Of a DNA stretch of 64,000 nt, positions 9,333 to 17,960 are shown in pieces. The position numbers were made by a program, and so were the translations under genes. The notes under the pieces are model-generated. The model did no database searches. It saw only the letters and a list, made by a program, of their open reading frames with translations, and was not told where the DNA came from. The stretch's first letter is position 1. Every line of letters starts with the position of its first letter. This DNA is from Corynebacterium lactis (GTDB lineage Bacteria; Actinomycetota; Actinomycetes; Mycobacteriales; Mycobacteriaceae): assembly GCF_900519355.1 (NCBI RefSeq), contig NZ_ULHE01000001.1:1-64000 (forward strand), in the 5' to 3' direction.

Positions 9333-10925
9333 GTGGCGCAAAACAGATCGGGCTCGCTAGGCAGGATAAGGCCACACGCAGTGGTTGCTTCGATGCTTCT
9401 AGTGGGAGCCTTGGCGCTCACAGCCTGCGGTGCAGATGAGAGCAAGAATGCTGTCGAGGGAAGCTCTGCAGCTGCTAATAAGAGCCTCAACTCATCGTGG
9501 CAGAAGGATAATTTCTCGAAGTACTACGAGCAGGAAATAAGCTGGCGTCAGTGTACTGAAGATGATGGCTTGGATGAAATGCTCACTGGTGCACTCGATG
9601 AGGCGGGAGTCGACACTTCCAAGTTTCAGTGCGGCACTGTGAAGGCCCCGATCGATTGGGGCTCTCCAGATGACGGCAGGGAAATTAACCTCGCGGTTGT
9701 TCGCATTCCTGCTACCGGTAAGCCTGAAGAAGCCATTCCTATGTTTACCAATCCGGGTGGGCCTGGAGTGGCAGGCGTAGGCCATGCCATGCTGATGGCA
9801 TCCGAGCCTTCCTTTAATGCGGTTCGCGAAGGCCATGACCTCTGGGGATTTGATCCTCGAGGAGTTGGCAAATCGTCACCGGTTCAGTGTGATTCGAAAT
9901 CAGAAATTCCAGTAGTCCAGCTTGCCGAATGTGCGCAGACTCAGCCACTGGCACACTTCATGGGTAGTTCCCACGTAGCACGTGACCTGGAACTGCTGCG
10001 AAACCTTGCCGGCGGCAAGCGTCTTGATTACATCGGTTATTCATATGGGTCGATGCTAGGCGCAACCTACGCAACCCTCTTCCCGGAACAGGCTGGGCGA
10101 ATGGTTTTTGACTCAGCTGAGGCTAGCCAGTGGGCATCCCTCGCGAACAACTACGACCAGATGGTTGTCGCCGCAAAGGCTATCGGCAGACTGGCAGACC
10201 GTTGCTCGACATTGCTCACTGGTGAGGGGGAGACAGTCCATTGCCCGTTCAAGTCTGAGCAGGAACTGCTGAACTTCAAAAAGTCGCTCGATGAAAAACC
10301 GATGAAGTCCTCGGAAGGCAAGGAGTTCAACGGGTCCGATCTCCGCACCTTCATGACCTCCGCGCTCTATAACACCCCAGAAGTCCAGGCAGAATCCATT
10401 GACCTCCTGGGGCAGGCGAAGGCAGGCAAGCAAGACGCCATTGATGAACTGGTAAACCAGGTAGTGAACAATAGTGCGGAAATTAGCACCGAAGGCCAGT
10501 TCACGGTCTGCCCATCGTTCCCTCGAACCGCTGATATAGGAGCTCTAGTTTCCCATATCAAGGAAGTCGGTGTACCTGAACTGCTGGGCGGCCCAGGAAT
10601 TAGTGATGACTTACTCTCCGAATTCACAGATCTGGATTGTAACGCCCTCCCGGAAACAGGTAGCGATTTGAATACTTTCGACGCCTCTGGAGTTGAAACT
10701 CCACTAATGGTCATCGGTATCACCGGCGATCATGCAACGCCCTACGAGCACGGCAAGCACCTAGCGCAGCAGCTGGGGAAGGCATCGTTCGTAACCCTTG
10801 AAGGAGATGGGCATGGCGCATCTTTTTCCAACCGGTCTAAGTGTATAGATGAGCTGGCAACCGCCTATCTGACAAAGGGTGAAGTTCCTAAGGATGGCAC
10901 CGTATGTAAGAGCAACGCCGAGTAA
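9333..10925 (+). CDS. Secreted lipoprotein, S33 tripeptidyl aminopeptidase-like hydrolase
   Basis: A 530-residue exported alpha/beta-hydrolase. A signal sequence ends in the lipobox LTAC, so the mature protein should be lipid-anchored. NPGGPGVAG supplies the oxyanion region. The nucleophile Ser lies in GYSYGS, the acid probably in TGDHATP and the His in GDGHGA. This layout, with a TAP-like C-terminal part, is that of actinobacterial tripeptidyl aminopeptidases that trim peptides at the cell surface. I chose GTG 9333, which has GGAAAGGAAGGG 7 bases upstream; a TTG 21 bases earlier lacks this. It stands alone, with an IS remnant upstream and convergent sigC downstream. Substrate is not deducible. 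Confidence 0.85.
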   Translation: MAQNRSGSLGRIRPHAVVASMLLVGALALTACGADESKNAVEGSSAAANKSLNSSWQKDNFSKYYEQEISWRQCTEDDGLDEMLTGALDEAGVDTSKFQCGTVKAPIDWGSPDDGREINLAVVRIPATGKPEEAIPMFTNPGGPGVAGVGHAMLMASEPSFNAVREGHDLWGFDPRGVGKSSPVQCDSKSEIPVVQLAECAQTQPLAHFMGSSHVARDLELLRNLAGGKRLDYIGYSYGSMLGATYATLFPEQAGRMVFDSAEASQWASLANNYDQMVVAAKAIGRLADRCSTLLTGEGETVHCPFKSEQELLNFKKSLDEKPMKSSEGKEFNGSDLRTFMTSALYNTPEVQAESIDLLGQAKAGKQDAIDELVNQVVNNSAEISTEGQFTVCPSFPRTADIGALVSHIKEVGVPELLGGPGISDDLLSEFTDLDCNALPETGSDLNTFDASGVETPLMVIGITGDHATPYEHGKHLAQQLGKASFVTLEGDGHGASFSNRSKCIDELATAYLTKGEVPKDGTVCKSNAE

Positions 10926-10992
10926 CGCTCAACCACAGCCGGTATAAAGAGTTCTCAAGCAACCGCATAGGCCGCATAGTGGTGAGCGCGGC

Positions 10993-11595
10993 CTACCCGG
11001 CTGCACTGGATTTTTCATCATTGCTAGGTGAGTTGTTCTCGGGAGCCTCATCCGCGTTGATCGCTGTGACAAGATCTTTCCTGGCGCGAGCAACACGGGA
11101 GCGAATTGTACCCATTCGGCAGCCAGAAATTTCCGCGGCCTCGGCGTAGGAGTACCCCAATATCTGGGTAAGAATTAAAGCTTCTCGACGCTCCGGGGTC
11201 AATTGCTCCAGTAGCACGCGGGCGTCGGCCAACTCAGACCAGGACTCGCCGGTAGAGAAGTGCTCCGTGGCGTTTTCCACCTCGACGACGGACTTCTTCG
11301 GTCGCGCCGAATCGTGCCGCACCGAATCCACCCACGCGCGACGCGCCAGCGACAGCAGCCACGTGCGCGCCGAGGAGCGCGCGGCGAAGCGGGGGAGAGA
11401 CCCCATCACGCGTAGGTACGTCTCCTGCGTCAGGTCATCGGCGGCCTCCGTGCCGCCCAGGTGGGCGACCAGGCGCCACACGTCCTTCTGGGTGAGCCGA
11501 ACGAACTCGGTCAGGGCAGCGCGATCACCGCGGCCGGCCTTCAGGGCCAACTGGGTGATGTACTCGTCATTAGAGGCGAGTGGCGCGGGAGTCAT
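10993..11595 (-). CDS. sigC: ECF RNA polymerase sigma factor, SigC type
   Basis: A 200-residue sigma factor with region 2 (LTEFVRLTQKDVWRLVAHL, ADDLTQETYLR, ARTWLLSLARR) and region 4 (LTPERREALILTQILGYSY, GCRMGTIRSRVARARKDL). The ARSSARTWLL block and overall pattern match mycobacterial and corynebacterial SigC. In C. glutamicum SigC responds to respiratory-chain state and controls cytochrome bd oxidase genes. Start ATG 11595 matches SigC homologues; the open frame runs 99 codons further upstream but that stretch is not protein-like. No anti-sigma gene is adjacent. It is divergent from katA across about 270 bases. Confidence 0.88.
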   Translation of the reverse strand: MTPAPLASNDEYITQLALKAGRGDRAALTEFVRLTQKDVWRLVAHLGGTEAADDLTQETYLRVMGSLPRFAARSSARTWLLSLARRAWVDSVRHDSARPKKSVVEVENATEHFSTGESWSELADARVLLEQLTPERREALILTQILGYSYAEAAEISGCRMGTIRSRVARARKDLVTAINADEAPENNSPSNDEKSSAAG

Positions 11596-11864
11596 GCAGG
11601 TCAGCTTAGCAAGGACAGGGCGCTGCACCCCTATTGGAGCGGTGTCGTGGGAGGGGTGGGGCGGGGGTCGGAGGGGTAATCGATGGCTGCGGGCCCTCAG
11701 TCCTTGCCTGGGCTGGCCAGATAAGGCAAAGCAACCCCAATAATAATTAATTCTAGGTATTAATTCAGGAAAACTGATAGGAAAACCTAGGGGAATTGTG
11801 TATGGTGGGTCATGTCGACACAAGCCATGTTTCACCCCTCTCACCTCACCTACAGGAGGAAACC

Positions 11865-13412
11865 ATGACCGAGCAGGCAGAAAACAACGCAAAGTACGCG
11901 GGCTCCTCCGGCCCGACCACCCGCCTCAACGGCGCGCCCGTGCCTACCGAGCAGCACTCCGTCACCCACGGGCAGCAGGGCGGGCTGAACCTCTCCGACG
12001 TCCACCTGATTGAGAAGCTGGCACACTTCAACCGCGAGCGCATCCCGGAGCGCGTCGTCCACGCTAAGGGCGCCGGCGCATTCGGTGAGTTCGTGGTCAC
12101 CGAGGATGTCTCCAAGTACACCAAGGCTGCCGTCTTCCAGCCGGGCACCAAGTCCGAGATGCTGGCGCGTTTCTCCACCGTCGCGGGCGAGCAGGGCTCC
12201 CCGGACGGCTGGCGTGACGTCCGAGGCTTCGCCCTGCGCTTCTATACCACCGAGGGCAACCTCGACATCGTGGGTAACAACACCCCGGTCTTCTTTATCC
12301 GCGACGGCATTAAGTTCCCGGACTTCATCCACTCCCAGAAGCGCCTGCCGGACACCGGCCTGCGCGACGCGAACATGCAGTGGGACTTCTGGACCGCCTC
12401 GCCGGAGTCTGCGCACCAGGTCACCTACCTGATGGGCGACCGCGGCATCCCGAAGGACTTCCGCCACATGGACGGCTTCGGCTCCCACACCTACCAGTGG
12501 ATCAACGCCGCGGGCGAGCGCTTCTGGGTCAAGTACCACTTCAAGACGCGCCAGGGCTGGGAATTCCTCACCGACGCCGAGGCTGCCGAGCTGGTCGGCC
12601 AGAACACCGACCACTCCCGCCAGGACCTCTTCGAGGCCATCGAGCGCGGCGACTACCCGACCTGGGACGTCAAGGTTCAGATCATGCCGTACGACGAGGC
12701 TGCTGGCTACAAGGTGAACCCCTTCGATCTGACCAAGACCTGGTCCCAGAAGGACTACCCGCTGATCCCGGTCGGCCACTTCACCCTGAACCGCAACCCG
12801 CGTAACTTCTTCGCCGAGGTCGAGCAGGCCGCCTTCGCTCCGTCCAACACGGTGCCGGGTGTCGGCTTCTCGCCGGACAAGATGCTGCTGGCCCGCGTCT
12901 TCTCCTATGCGGACGCGCACCGCTACCGCCTGGGCGTCAACCACGACCAGCTCCCGGTTAACCAGCCGAAGTGCCCGGTCAACTCCTTCTCGCAGGATGG
13001 CGCTGCCACCTACCACTACGCCGACCCGTCCCTGCCGGTCCATGGCTCCAATGGCGCTGGCCGTGGCCCCGCTGGTGACACCGCCTCCGCTGCTGCCGCC
13101 GCAGGCTGCCCGGTCCACTCCGGCCACGCCGGCCAGGTCGACGCGACCACCTACGGCCAGTGGGACTCCGCCGGCGAGGAGTTCTACGCCGGCGCCTACA
13201 TCCAGCACCCGGAGGACGACGACTTCTCCCAGCCGGGAGACCTCGTCCGCCGCGTGCTTGACGACGCCGCCCGCGACCGCCTTGCCGGCAACATTGCGCG
13301 GGCCATGGCGGGCGTGACCCCGGAGGTGGAGCAGCGCGTCTACCAGTACTGGACCAACGTCGATCAGTGGCTCGGTGCTGAGGTGGAGAAGCGCTTCAAG
13401 GCGTCCAAATAA
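11865..13412 (+). CDS. katA: Monofunctional heme catalase
   Basis: A 515-residue catalase that dismutates hydrogen peroxide. The distal His is in VVHAKGAGAFG, the distal Asn in VGNNTPVFF, and the proximal heme-ligand Tyr in RVFSYADAHRYRLG. RFSTVAGEQGSPD is the family core motif. Length fits small-subunit clade catalases. Start ATG 11865 follows a strong AGGAGG; earlier in-frame ATGs lack one. The upstream region has an AT-rich stretch with ATTAAT repeats near 11745-11765 and a possible extended -10 (TGTGTATGGT) near 11800. Corynebacterial katA genes are usually controlled by OxyR, but I cannot identify a certain OxyR box. Codon use is strongly biased, as expected for a highly expressed gene. 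Confidence 0.96.
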   Translation: MTEQAENNAKYAGSSGPTTRLNGAPVPTEQHSVTHGQQGGLNLSDVHLIEKLAHFNRERIPERVVHAKGAGAFGEFVVTEDVSKYTKAAVFQPGTKSEMLARFSTVAGEQGSPDGWRDVRGFALRFYTTEGNLDIVGNNTPVFFIRDGIKFPDFIHSQKRLPDTGLRDANMQWDFWTASPESAHQVTYLMGDRGIPKDFRHMDGFGSHTYQWINAAGERFWVKYHFKTRQGWEFLTDAEAAELVGQNTDHSRQDLFEAIERGDYPTWDVKVQIMPYDEAAGYKVNPFDLTKTWSQKDYPLIPVGHFTLNRNPRNFFAEVEQAAFAPSNTVPGVGFSPDKMLLARVFSYADAHRYRLGVNHDQLPVNQPKCPVNSFSQDGAATYHYADPSLPVHGSNGAGRGPAGDTASAAAAAGCPVHSGHAGQVDATTYGQWDSAGEEFYAGAYIQHPEDDDFSQPGDLVRRVLDDAARDRLAGNIARAMAGVTPEVEQRVYQYWTNVDQWLGAEVEKRFKASK

Positions 13413-13473
13413 CCCCCAGGGTCGGCTGCTATCGTTACGGTAGGCGCTCATACTGGAGCCGATAACTAACAAA

Positions 13474-13507
13474 AGATTCCCGCACGGTCGTGTCCGTGCG
13501 GGAATCT
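13474..13507 (+). terminator. Terminator after katA
   Basis: A perfect 14-bp stem (13474-13487 pairing with 13494-13507) with a 6-base loop lies about 60 bases after the katA stop. It has a short T-containing tail on + and AAAA on the 5' side. The rest of 13413-13663 shows nothing I can support. Confidence 0.85.
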
Positions 13508-13663
13508 CTTGCTTCTAAGCCGGTCGGCACGATCACGCAACGCTCGCGCGTAATCATGCAGGCAGCACGAAGCCCCCGGCGTGCAGTAGCGGGAAGGCGC
13601 TGACTGCCCGCAAGGGGCAACATCGAAAGCCTGTAGTAGCTAGAAGCTCTCTAGAAGGCTAAT

Positions 13664-13996
13664 TTAGACCAGCTTCGGAAGGGACGGCGATCCCGGAAGG
13701 ATGCTGTCTGCCTTAACGTTGGTCTGGTCACCGGTGACAATCGACTTGTCGTTGGTGCCGCCAACTGCAACGTTGGTGGAATCATCGTTGACCTGGGTCG
13801 TGTCGAGGAAATCCTGACCGAACGGAGCATTCAGGTTGCCAAACTTGGAGAAATCACGGCCGAAAGGCATGTTGATGTCGCCGAAGTGCAGCAGGTTGAT
13901 GTCGCCCTCGAAGGTCGGGTCAATGTTGATGTTGATGGTCGGCGCCGACGGGTTCGGGATTGCCTGCAGTACTTCAACAATCGGAGTGACGTCCAT
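13664..13996 (-). CDS. Small acidic protein with N-x-N-x-P-F-G repeats (copy 1)
   Basis: A 110-residue protein of unknown function. It has no signal peptide or membrane helix, only a short hydrophobic N terminus (MDVTPIVEVLQAI). The middle is a beta-repeat-like region with GDINMPFGRD and GNLNAPFGQDFLD, and the tail is Asp/Thr/Asn-rich. It is clearly paralogous to the protein at 14174-14452. AAAGGAAC lies 8 bases before the ATG. Strong codon bias and a dedicated terminator upstream suggest a well-expressed single gene. Corynebacterial PorA/PorH channel proteins are also small and lack signal peptides, but these are longer and I see no sequence match. I do not assign a function. Confidence 0.75.
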   Translation of the reverse strand: MDVTPIVEVLQAIPNPSAPTININIDPTFEGDINLLHFGDINMPFGRDFSKFGNLNAPFGQDFLDTTQVNDDSTNVAVGGTNDKSIVTGDQTNVKADSILPGSPSLPKLV

Positions 13997-14043
13997 GAGA
14001 GGTTGTTCCTTTGAAACGTGGAATTAGACAAATAAGAGTTAAG

Positions 14044-14097
14044 AAAGATTGCACCAGACCGCCCGCCTCCGATGAAGCGGGCGGTCCTGCAATCTTT
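14044..14097 (-). terminator. Two-part terminator between the paralogous small genes
   Basis: An outer 10-bp stem (14044-14053 with 14088-14097) encloses an inner 8-bp GC stem (14059-14066 with 14077-14084). On the reverse strand it is followed by TTTCTT. It lies after the 14174 gene and just before the 13996 gene, so it separates the two transcripts or attenuates read-through. Confidence 0.85.
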
Positions 14098-14173
14098 TAA
14101 GTTCTGGCGGAATCCGAAGATCCGCCGTTGAGTCAGGCGTTGTGGCCCGGACTCAAGCGCTGAACTCTAGCGC

Positions 14174-14452
14174 TTACTTGTTCATGCCAATCTGCGGCTT
14201 CAGGAAGTCAGAAACCGTGGTGGTCTTGTTGTGGCTGTCGGTGGTGGTGACATCAAGAGCGTCCTGGCCGAACGGCAGGTTGATGTTGCCGGTGGTGATG
14301 GCGTGGTCACCGAACGGGAGGTTCAGGTTGCCGCCAACGTTGAAAGCGGACAGGTCGCGACCAGCGAACTGCTCGAGAGCCGGGAACGGGGTCTGAACGG
14401 TGAAGTTCGGGAGAGCCTCGAGGATGGTTGCAACGTCTTCAGCGAAAGCCAT
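14174..14452 (-). CDS. Small acidic protein with N-x-N-x-P-F-G repeats (copy 2)
   Basis: A 92-residue protein of unknown function. It shares with the 13664 protein the order GRD-[LF]-S, GNLN-x-PFG, then PFGQD-x-LD and a Thr-rich stretch. It has two full repeats (GNLNLPFGDHA and GNINLPFGQDALD) after an amphipathic N terminus (MAFAEDVATILEALPNF). There is no signal peptide or membrane helix. AAGGATC lies 5 bases before the ATG. A 580-base AT-rich region upstream probably contains its promoter. The two genes look like a tandem duplication with divergence. What they do is unknown. Confidence 0.75.
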   Translation of the reverse strand: MAFAEDVATILEALPNFTVQTPFPALEQFAGRDLSAFNVGGNLNLPFGDHAITTGNINLPFGQDALDVTTTDSHNKTTTVSDFLKPQIGMNK

Positions 14453-15032
14453 GTGAAGATCCTTAACTATGTCAAGAGTGGTTAGATATCACGAGCCCGC
14501 GCTTCGCGAACTCACAGGAAGCTAATCTAGACGAGGTCAAACCGTGATGCAATCGGAATTTTTGGTTGAAAAGGCCACAAAACTGCTTGCTCATCTGTGC
14601 AAACACGTTATTGGTAGTGATTTGCAATAGGTAATAGGGAAGGTGCTTCGCGGTTAAAAACCTCTGTTTGACTGTTGTTAACCCGGGCGTCCGGAGGGTG
14701 TACCGCTTAAATTTTATTTAGCTACACTTTAGTTTTCTCGAGGGATGTGGAGTATCCGCAGGGTAAACGCACTTTTTAAAACTGATGGCGCAAATCTGGC
14801 AGTGGGTGCGTCGATGGATTTGTGGTTAAAAGTAATGGTGCCCTCAGTATGAGGGGGCTTTTCAAAGGTGAATGGGCTTCAGATTTTTTGTATGTGGTGG
14901 GGCGCTAGGTCATCGGCTCAGGTTTGAATCCCAAAGGCGTCAATTGGGGGTAGGGGATGGGGGTGTTTTTGGGGTGCTGAAGGACTACGTCGCGCGTGAG
15001 CACGGAAGCAACAGGCTTTAGAAAAATAATGA
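14453..15032. other. AT-rich intergenic region, no gene seen
   Basis: Nothing here reads as protein. It should hold the promoter of the reverse-strand 14174 gene. A small hairpin, CCCTCA/TGAGGG at 14841-14855 followed by GGCTTTT, is a weak terminator-like element on the + strand with no gene in front of it. Confidence 0.5.
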
Positions 15033-15066
15033 ACCCGGCGTGCCGCGGATCTGCGACACGCCGGGT
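15033..15066 (-). terminator. Terminator of the mrp operon
   Basis: A perfect 10-bp GC-rich stem (15033-15042 with 15057-15066) and 14-base loop. On the reverse strand it is followed by TTCATTATTTTTC. It lies about 50 bases after the mrpG stop. Confidence 0.88.
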
Positions 15067-15117
15067 GTGCCTAAAGTATGGCGCCTCATCGCTTGCAGAG
15101 GCTGCTGGCCCAGTCTT

Positions 15118-15468
15118 CTAGGACAGGTCTGCTCCCGGCGCGTAGTCCTCAGCGGAACCATCGCGCGCGCCGAGTACGGCGCGGCCCAGAACCTCAGAGG
15201 CCACCGTCGCGACCACCAGGACGGCGACGATCGCCACGATGGCCGTCACCACCTTGCCCCAGGTCAGGTCTCCCTGTGCGCCCTCGACCACGATATTGGC
15301 CAAAACCAGCGCCGGAATCCCCACCATGATGCCCGCCGAGAGCTGGTTGAGCCGGCTCAGCGCGTCCGGGCTGCGCCACATCGCAACCACGGCTACCAGC
15401 AGGTAGAAGGAACCGCCCAGCACCAGCAGCACGAACAGTGCGGTCAGAATAATAGATGCAATACTCAT
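15118..15468 (-). CDS. mrpG: Mrp Na+/H+ antiporter subunit G
   Basis: A 116-residue membrane protein of the MnhG/MrpG (PhaG) family, the last gene of the multisubunit cation/proton antiporter operon. It shows three hydrophobic segments (about 5-32, 42-62 and 72-97) and the family-like SPDALSRLNQL loop between the first two. AGGAGG precedes the ATG. It assembles with MrpA-F in the cytoplasmic membrane; the complex exports Na+ (or other cations) in exchange for protons. Confidence 0.88.
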   Translation of the reverse strand: MSIASIILTALFVLLVLGGSFYLLVAVVAMWRSPDALSRLNQLSAGIMVGIPALVLANIVVEGAQGDLTWGKVVTAIVAIVAVLVVATVASEVLGRAVLGARDGSAEDYAPGADLS

Positions 15469-15485
15469 CTCTCACTCCTCCTCGT

Positions 15486-15833
15486 CTACCTGCGCCCGCG
15501 CGAGACCACGCGCGCCAGGCCGACGGTGGACAGGATGCCCAGCAACCCGGCCAGCATCGCAATGTCGAAGGTGATGGCGGTGCTACGCAGCAGCGCCGTT
15601 GTCAGAAAGACGCCGACCATGGGGTAGAACGCGGCGTCGGCAAGCACGGCCCGCGAGACGTTGCCCTTTACCCGGAAGATCAGCGTCACACCCAGCAGTA
15701 GCGCCAGCGCGCACACTGCCACACCGATGCCACCGACGACGTTGATAACGCCCGGGCTGATCAGCCACGTCGAGGGGTCGGCGGGTTCAAAGACCGCCGT
15801 GCCCTCCGCGGCGAGAAGATTAGTCGCACTCAT
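15486..15833 (-). CDS. mrpF: Mrp Na+/H+ antiporter subunit F
   Basis: A 115-residue protein with three predicted membrane helices. VLADAAFYPMVGVFLT and TFDIAMLAGLLGILST match the MnhF/MrpF pattern. The start ATG 15833 overlaps the mrpE stop and has AAAGGAG upstream; a GTG one codon earlier is possible. The codon-level sequence for VLAD contains one copy of the repeated CGTCGGCAAGC element on the + strand. Confidence 0.87.
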   Translation of the reverse strand: MSATNLLAAEGTAVFEPADPSTWLISPGVINVVGGIGVAVCALALLLGVTLIFRVKGNVSRAVLADAAFYPMVGVFLTTALLRSTAITFDIAMLAGLLGILSTVGLARVVSRGRR

Positions 15834-16311
15834 CACTGGTGCTCTCCTTTCTTGGAACCCGGCAGCGGCAGGCCACGGGTGACCTCCGCCGCAGTGCCGA
15901 CGACGGCCCCGGTGTCGACGAAGCGCGCCGAGTCGTACTCGTCGAAGACGAACGCCTCCGGGCGAGCGGTGCCGCGCAGGCGGGGCGCCATGTGCTCCTC
16001 CATGTCGTAGAGAGAATCGTAGAGGCCGTCCAGATCCGCGCCGAAGATGGCGTGGATGATGAACAGGCGGCCGCTCCCATTCACTTCGCGGATGCCGCAG
16101 ACCAGCGTGCCCGGGGTCATGGTGATGGACTCGGCGAACATGGTCACCTCGAAGTCACTGGTCACACGGACGGGCAGGCCGATCAGGACCGGCTTCTGCT
16201 TCTGGCGCGGGCGCACGTGTCCACGACCACGTCGGTCGCGGCCACCAGCACCTGCCAGACCAACCACACCGCGTAAGCAATCCAGTGCACGGTCGCGGAA
16301 AAGACGTTCAT
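15833..16311 (-). pseudogene. mrpE: Mrp antiporter subunit E, broken by a frameshift
   Basis: From ATG 16311, with AAAAGG 6-10 bases upstream, the frame encodes a membrane helix typical of MrpE starts (WIAYAVWLVWQVLVAATDVV). It then runs into a TGA after 42 codons. The rest of MrpE (KPVLIGLPVRVTSDFEVT, ITMTPGTLVCGI, LFIIHAIFGAD, DLDGLYD) continues in another frame to 15833. The switch fits loss of one base in the GC-rich stretch at about 16200-16218. The gene sits in the normal place between mrpD and mrpF. Either this is a real mutation that would weaken the antiporter, or a sequencing indel. Confidence 0.8.
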
Positions 16312-16331
16312 GTCAGACCTTTTCTCAGCCA

Positions 16332-17960
16332 TTACTTGTAGACACCTCCAACGGCGGACGCGACGTCACCGAGCACCGCCTCGCGGTACGCGTCGACGCC
16401 CATCAGGGCATCGGCGGCGCCGTGGGTTCCCCACGTCACCACGCCGACGGCCACGAACATCGCCACGCTGACCAGCGTCAGAGCCACAGCCGGGGCCACC
16501 AGGGCGCCCGGCACGCGGACATCGTCGGCCACGCCCTGCATCGGGCGGCCCCAGAACACGGCGCGCCACAGGCGCACCATCGCCAGCAGCGAGCCCAGCG
16601 ACGCCACGATAATCACGGCGATCGCCACCACCGAGCGCGCATCGCCCGTGGCAGCCGCCGCGAAGACGACGCCGATCTTGCCCCACACGCCCGAAAACGG
16701 CGGGAAGCCCACAATCGAAAACGCCATCGCCGCCATCACCCACGCGACCACCTGGTCACGCCGAGCAAGCCCCGACAGGCGCGACAGCGTGCCCGTGCCG
16801 TAGGTCTCCTCGATGGCGCCGGCGCCGAGAATCAGCGCGCCGACCGTCACCATGTGGTGCAGCGCGTAGAAAATACCCGCCGCCAGGGCGGCACCGGCGG
16901 CGATGGAGCCGTCGTCGGCACGCGCATCCGTGAAGGCGAGAACAATCAGAATGAAGGGCATGCCGGTGACCATCTGGTAGGCCAGCACCTCGCGCATCGT
17001 ATGCTCGGCCAGGCCCGCGAACGCGCCGACCAGCATGGACACGGCCATCAGCGCGATGATCGGCCAGTGCCAGCCCGGATTCATGCCCACAACCACCACG
17101 TAGAGGCGGTAGAGCATGTACACCGCCACCTTCGTGTGCACCGCCGAAAACAGCGCCATCACCGCAGGGCTTGACGACGGATACGTGCGCGGCAACCACG
17201 TGTGAGCCGGGACTAGGCCGGCCTTCACGCACAGCGCGATAATCACGACGCCGAGAGCCACCACGCCCGTGCCGCCCGGGCCGCCGACGGCGCCGAGGTT
17301 CGCCAGCATCGCGATGTTGACGTTGCCCGCGGCGCCGTAGATCAGCGTCACGCCGATCAGCAGCACCGTGGAGGTCAGCAGGTTGACCAGCACGAAGGAG
17401 CGGCCCGCGGCCAGGCGGTGCCAGGTGCCCGTCACGGCGATCAGGCCGTAGGAGGGCAGCAGCATGACCTCCATGAACACGAAGAAGTTAAAGAGGTCGG
17501 CCGTCAGGAACGCGCCCGACATACCCGCGACCATCATCAGGGTCAGGGCGGGGAAGAAACGGGAGGTGTTCTCGCCCGCGACCTGCGCGAACCAGGAGCC
17601 CACCGCGACCACGGCCGCGGCGACGCCCAGCATCAGCATGGAGAAGGTATCCGCCAGGAAGGGGATCGCTACGCCGCCCGGGTACGCGCCGACACCGTGG
17701 CCGATTGGGCCCTCGGTCGCGACGCGAATCATCAGGGCAAACGCCGCGAGAGACACCAGCGCCGGGACCGCGATGCCCATCGCCGCGCGCATCCACTGCT
17801 TCGGCAGGATCGCCGTCACGGCCGCGAGAATCAGCGGGCCCGCCGCGAACAGCGGCAGGAGCATGGAGATCGTCTCGGTGGAGAGTGACTGGGACGTCGA
17901 CGATACCGGCGATGCCTGAGCCACCAGGTACATCTGTTCAGGGCTAACCATGCCTACCAT
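16332..17960 (-). CDS. mrpD: Mrp Na+/H+ antiporter subunit D
   Basis: A 542-residue polytopic protein homologous to NADH dehydrogenase NuoL/M/N-type proton channels. About 13-14 hydrophobic helices are visible. Family signatures include FNFFVFMEVMLLPSYGLI (with the conserved membrane Glu), AGLVPAHTWLPRTYP with the helix-7 Lys region, and HMVTVGALILGAGAIEETYG. It forms one of the two proton-pumping units of the Mrp complex. ATG 17960 overlaps the mrpC stop; ATG 17951 has better ribosome-site spacing and is an equally likely start. Confidence 0.92.
   Translation of the reverse strand: MVGMVSPEQMYLVAQASPVSSTSQSLSTETISMLLPLFAAGPLILAAVTAILPKQWMRAAMGIAVPALVSLAAFALMIRVATEGPIGHGVGAYPGGVAIPFLADTFSMLMLGVAAAVVAVGSWFAQVAGENTSRFFPALTLMMVAGMSGAFLTADLFNFFVFMEVMLLPSYGLIAVTGTWHRLAAGRSFVLVNLLTSTVLLIGVTLIYGAAGNVNIAMLANLGAVGGPGGTGVVALGVVIIALCVKAGLVPAHTWLPRTYPSSSPAVMALFSAVHTKVAVYMLYRLYVVVVGMNPGWHWPIIALMAVSMLVGAFAGLAEHTMREVLAYQMVTGMPFILIVLAFTDARADDGSIAAGAALAAGIFYALHHMVTVGALILGAGAIEETYGTGTLSRLSGLARRDQVVAWVMAAMAFSIVGFPPFSGVWGKIGVVFAAAATGDARSVVAIAVIIVASLGSLLAMVRLWRAVFWGRPMQGVADDVRVPGALVAPAVALTLVSVAMFVAVGVVTWGTHGAADALMGVDAYREAVLGDVASAVGGVYK

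Noticed and set aside
11850-13472. 540-codon open frame antisense to katA
   Set aside because: It is a shadow of the strongly biased catalase codons, with Val/Leu/Gly-rich low-information sequence.
13435-13623. 62-codon reverse frame after katA
   Set aside because: It runs through the katA terminator and has no supporting features.
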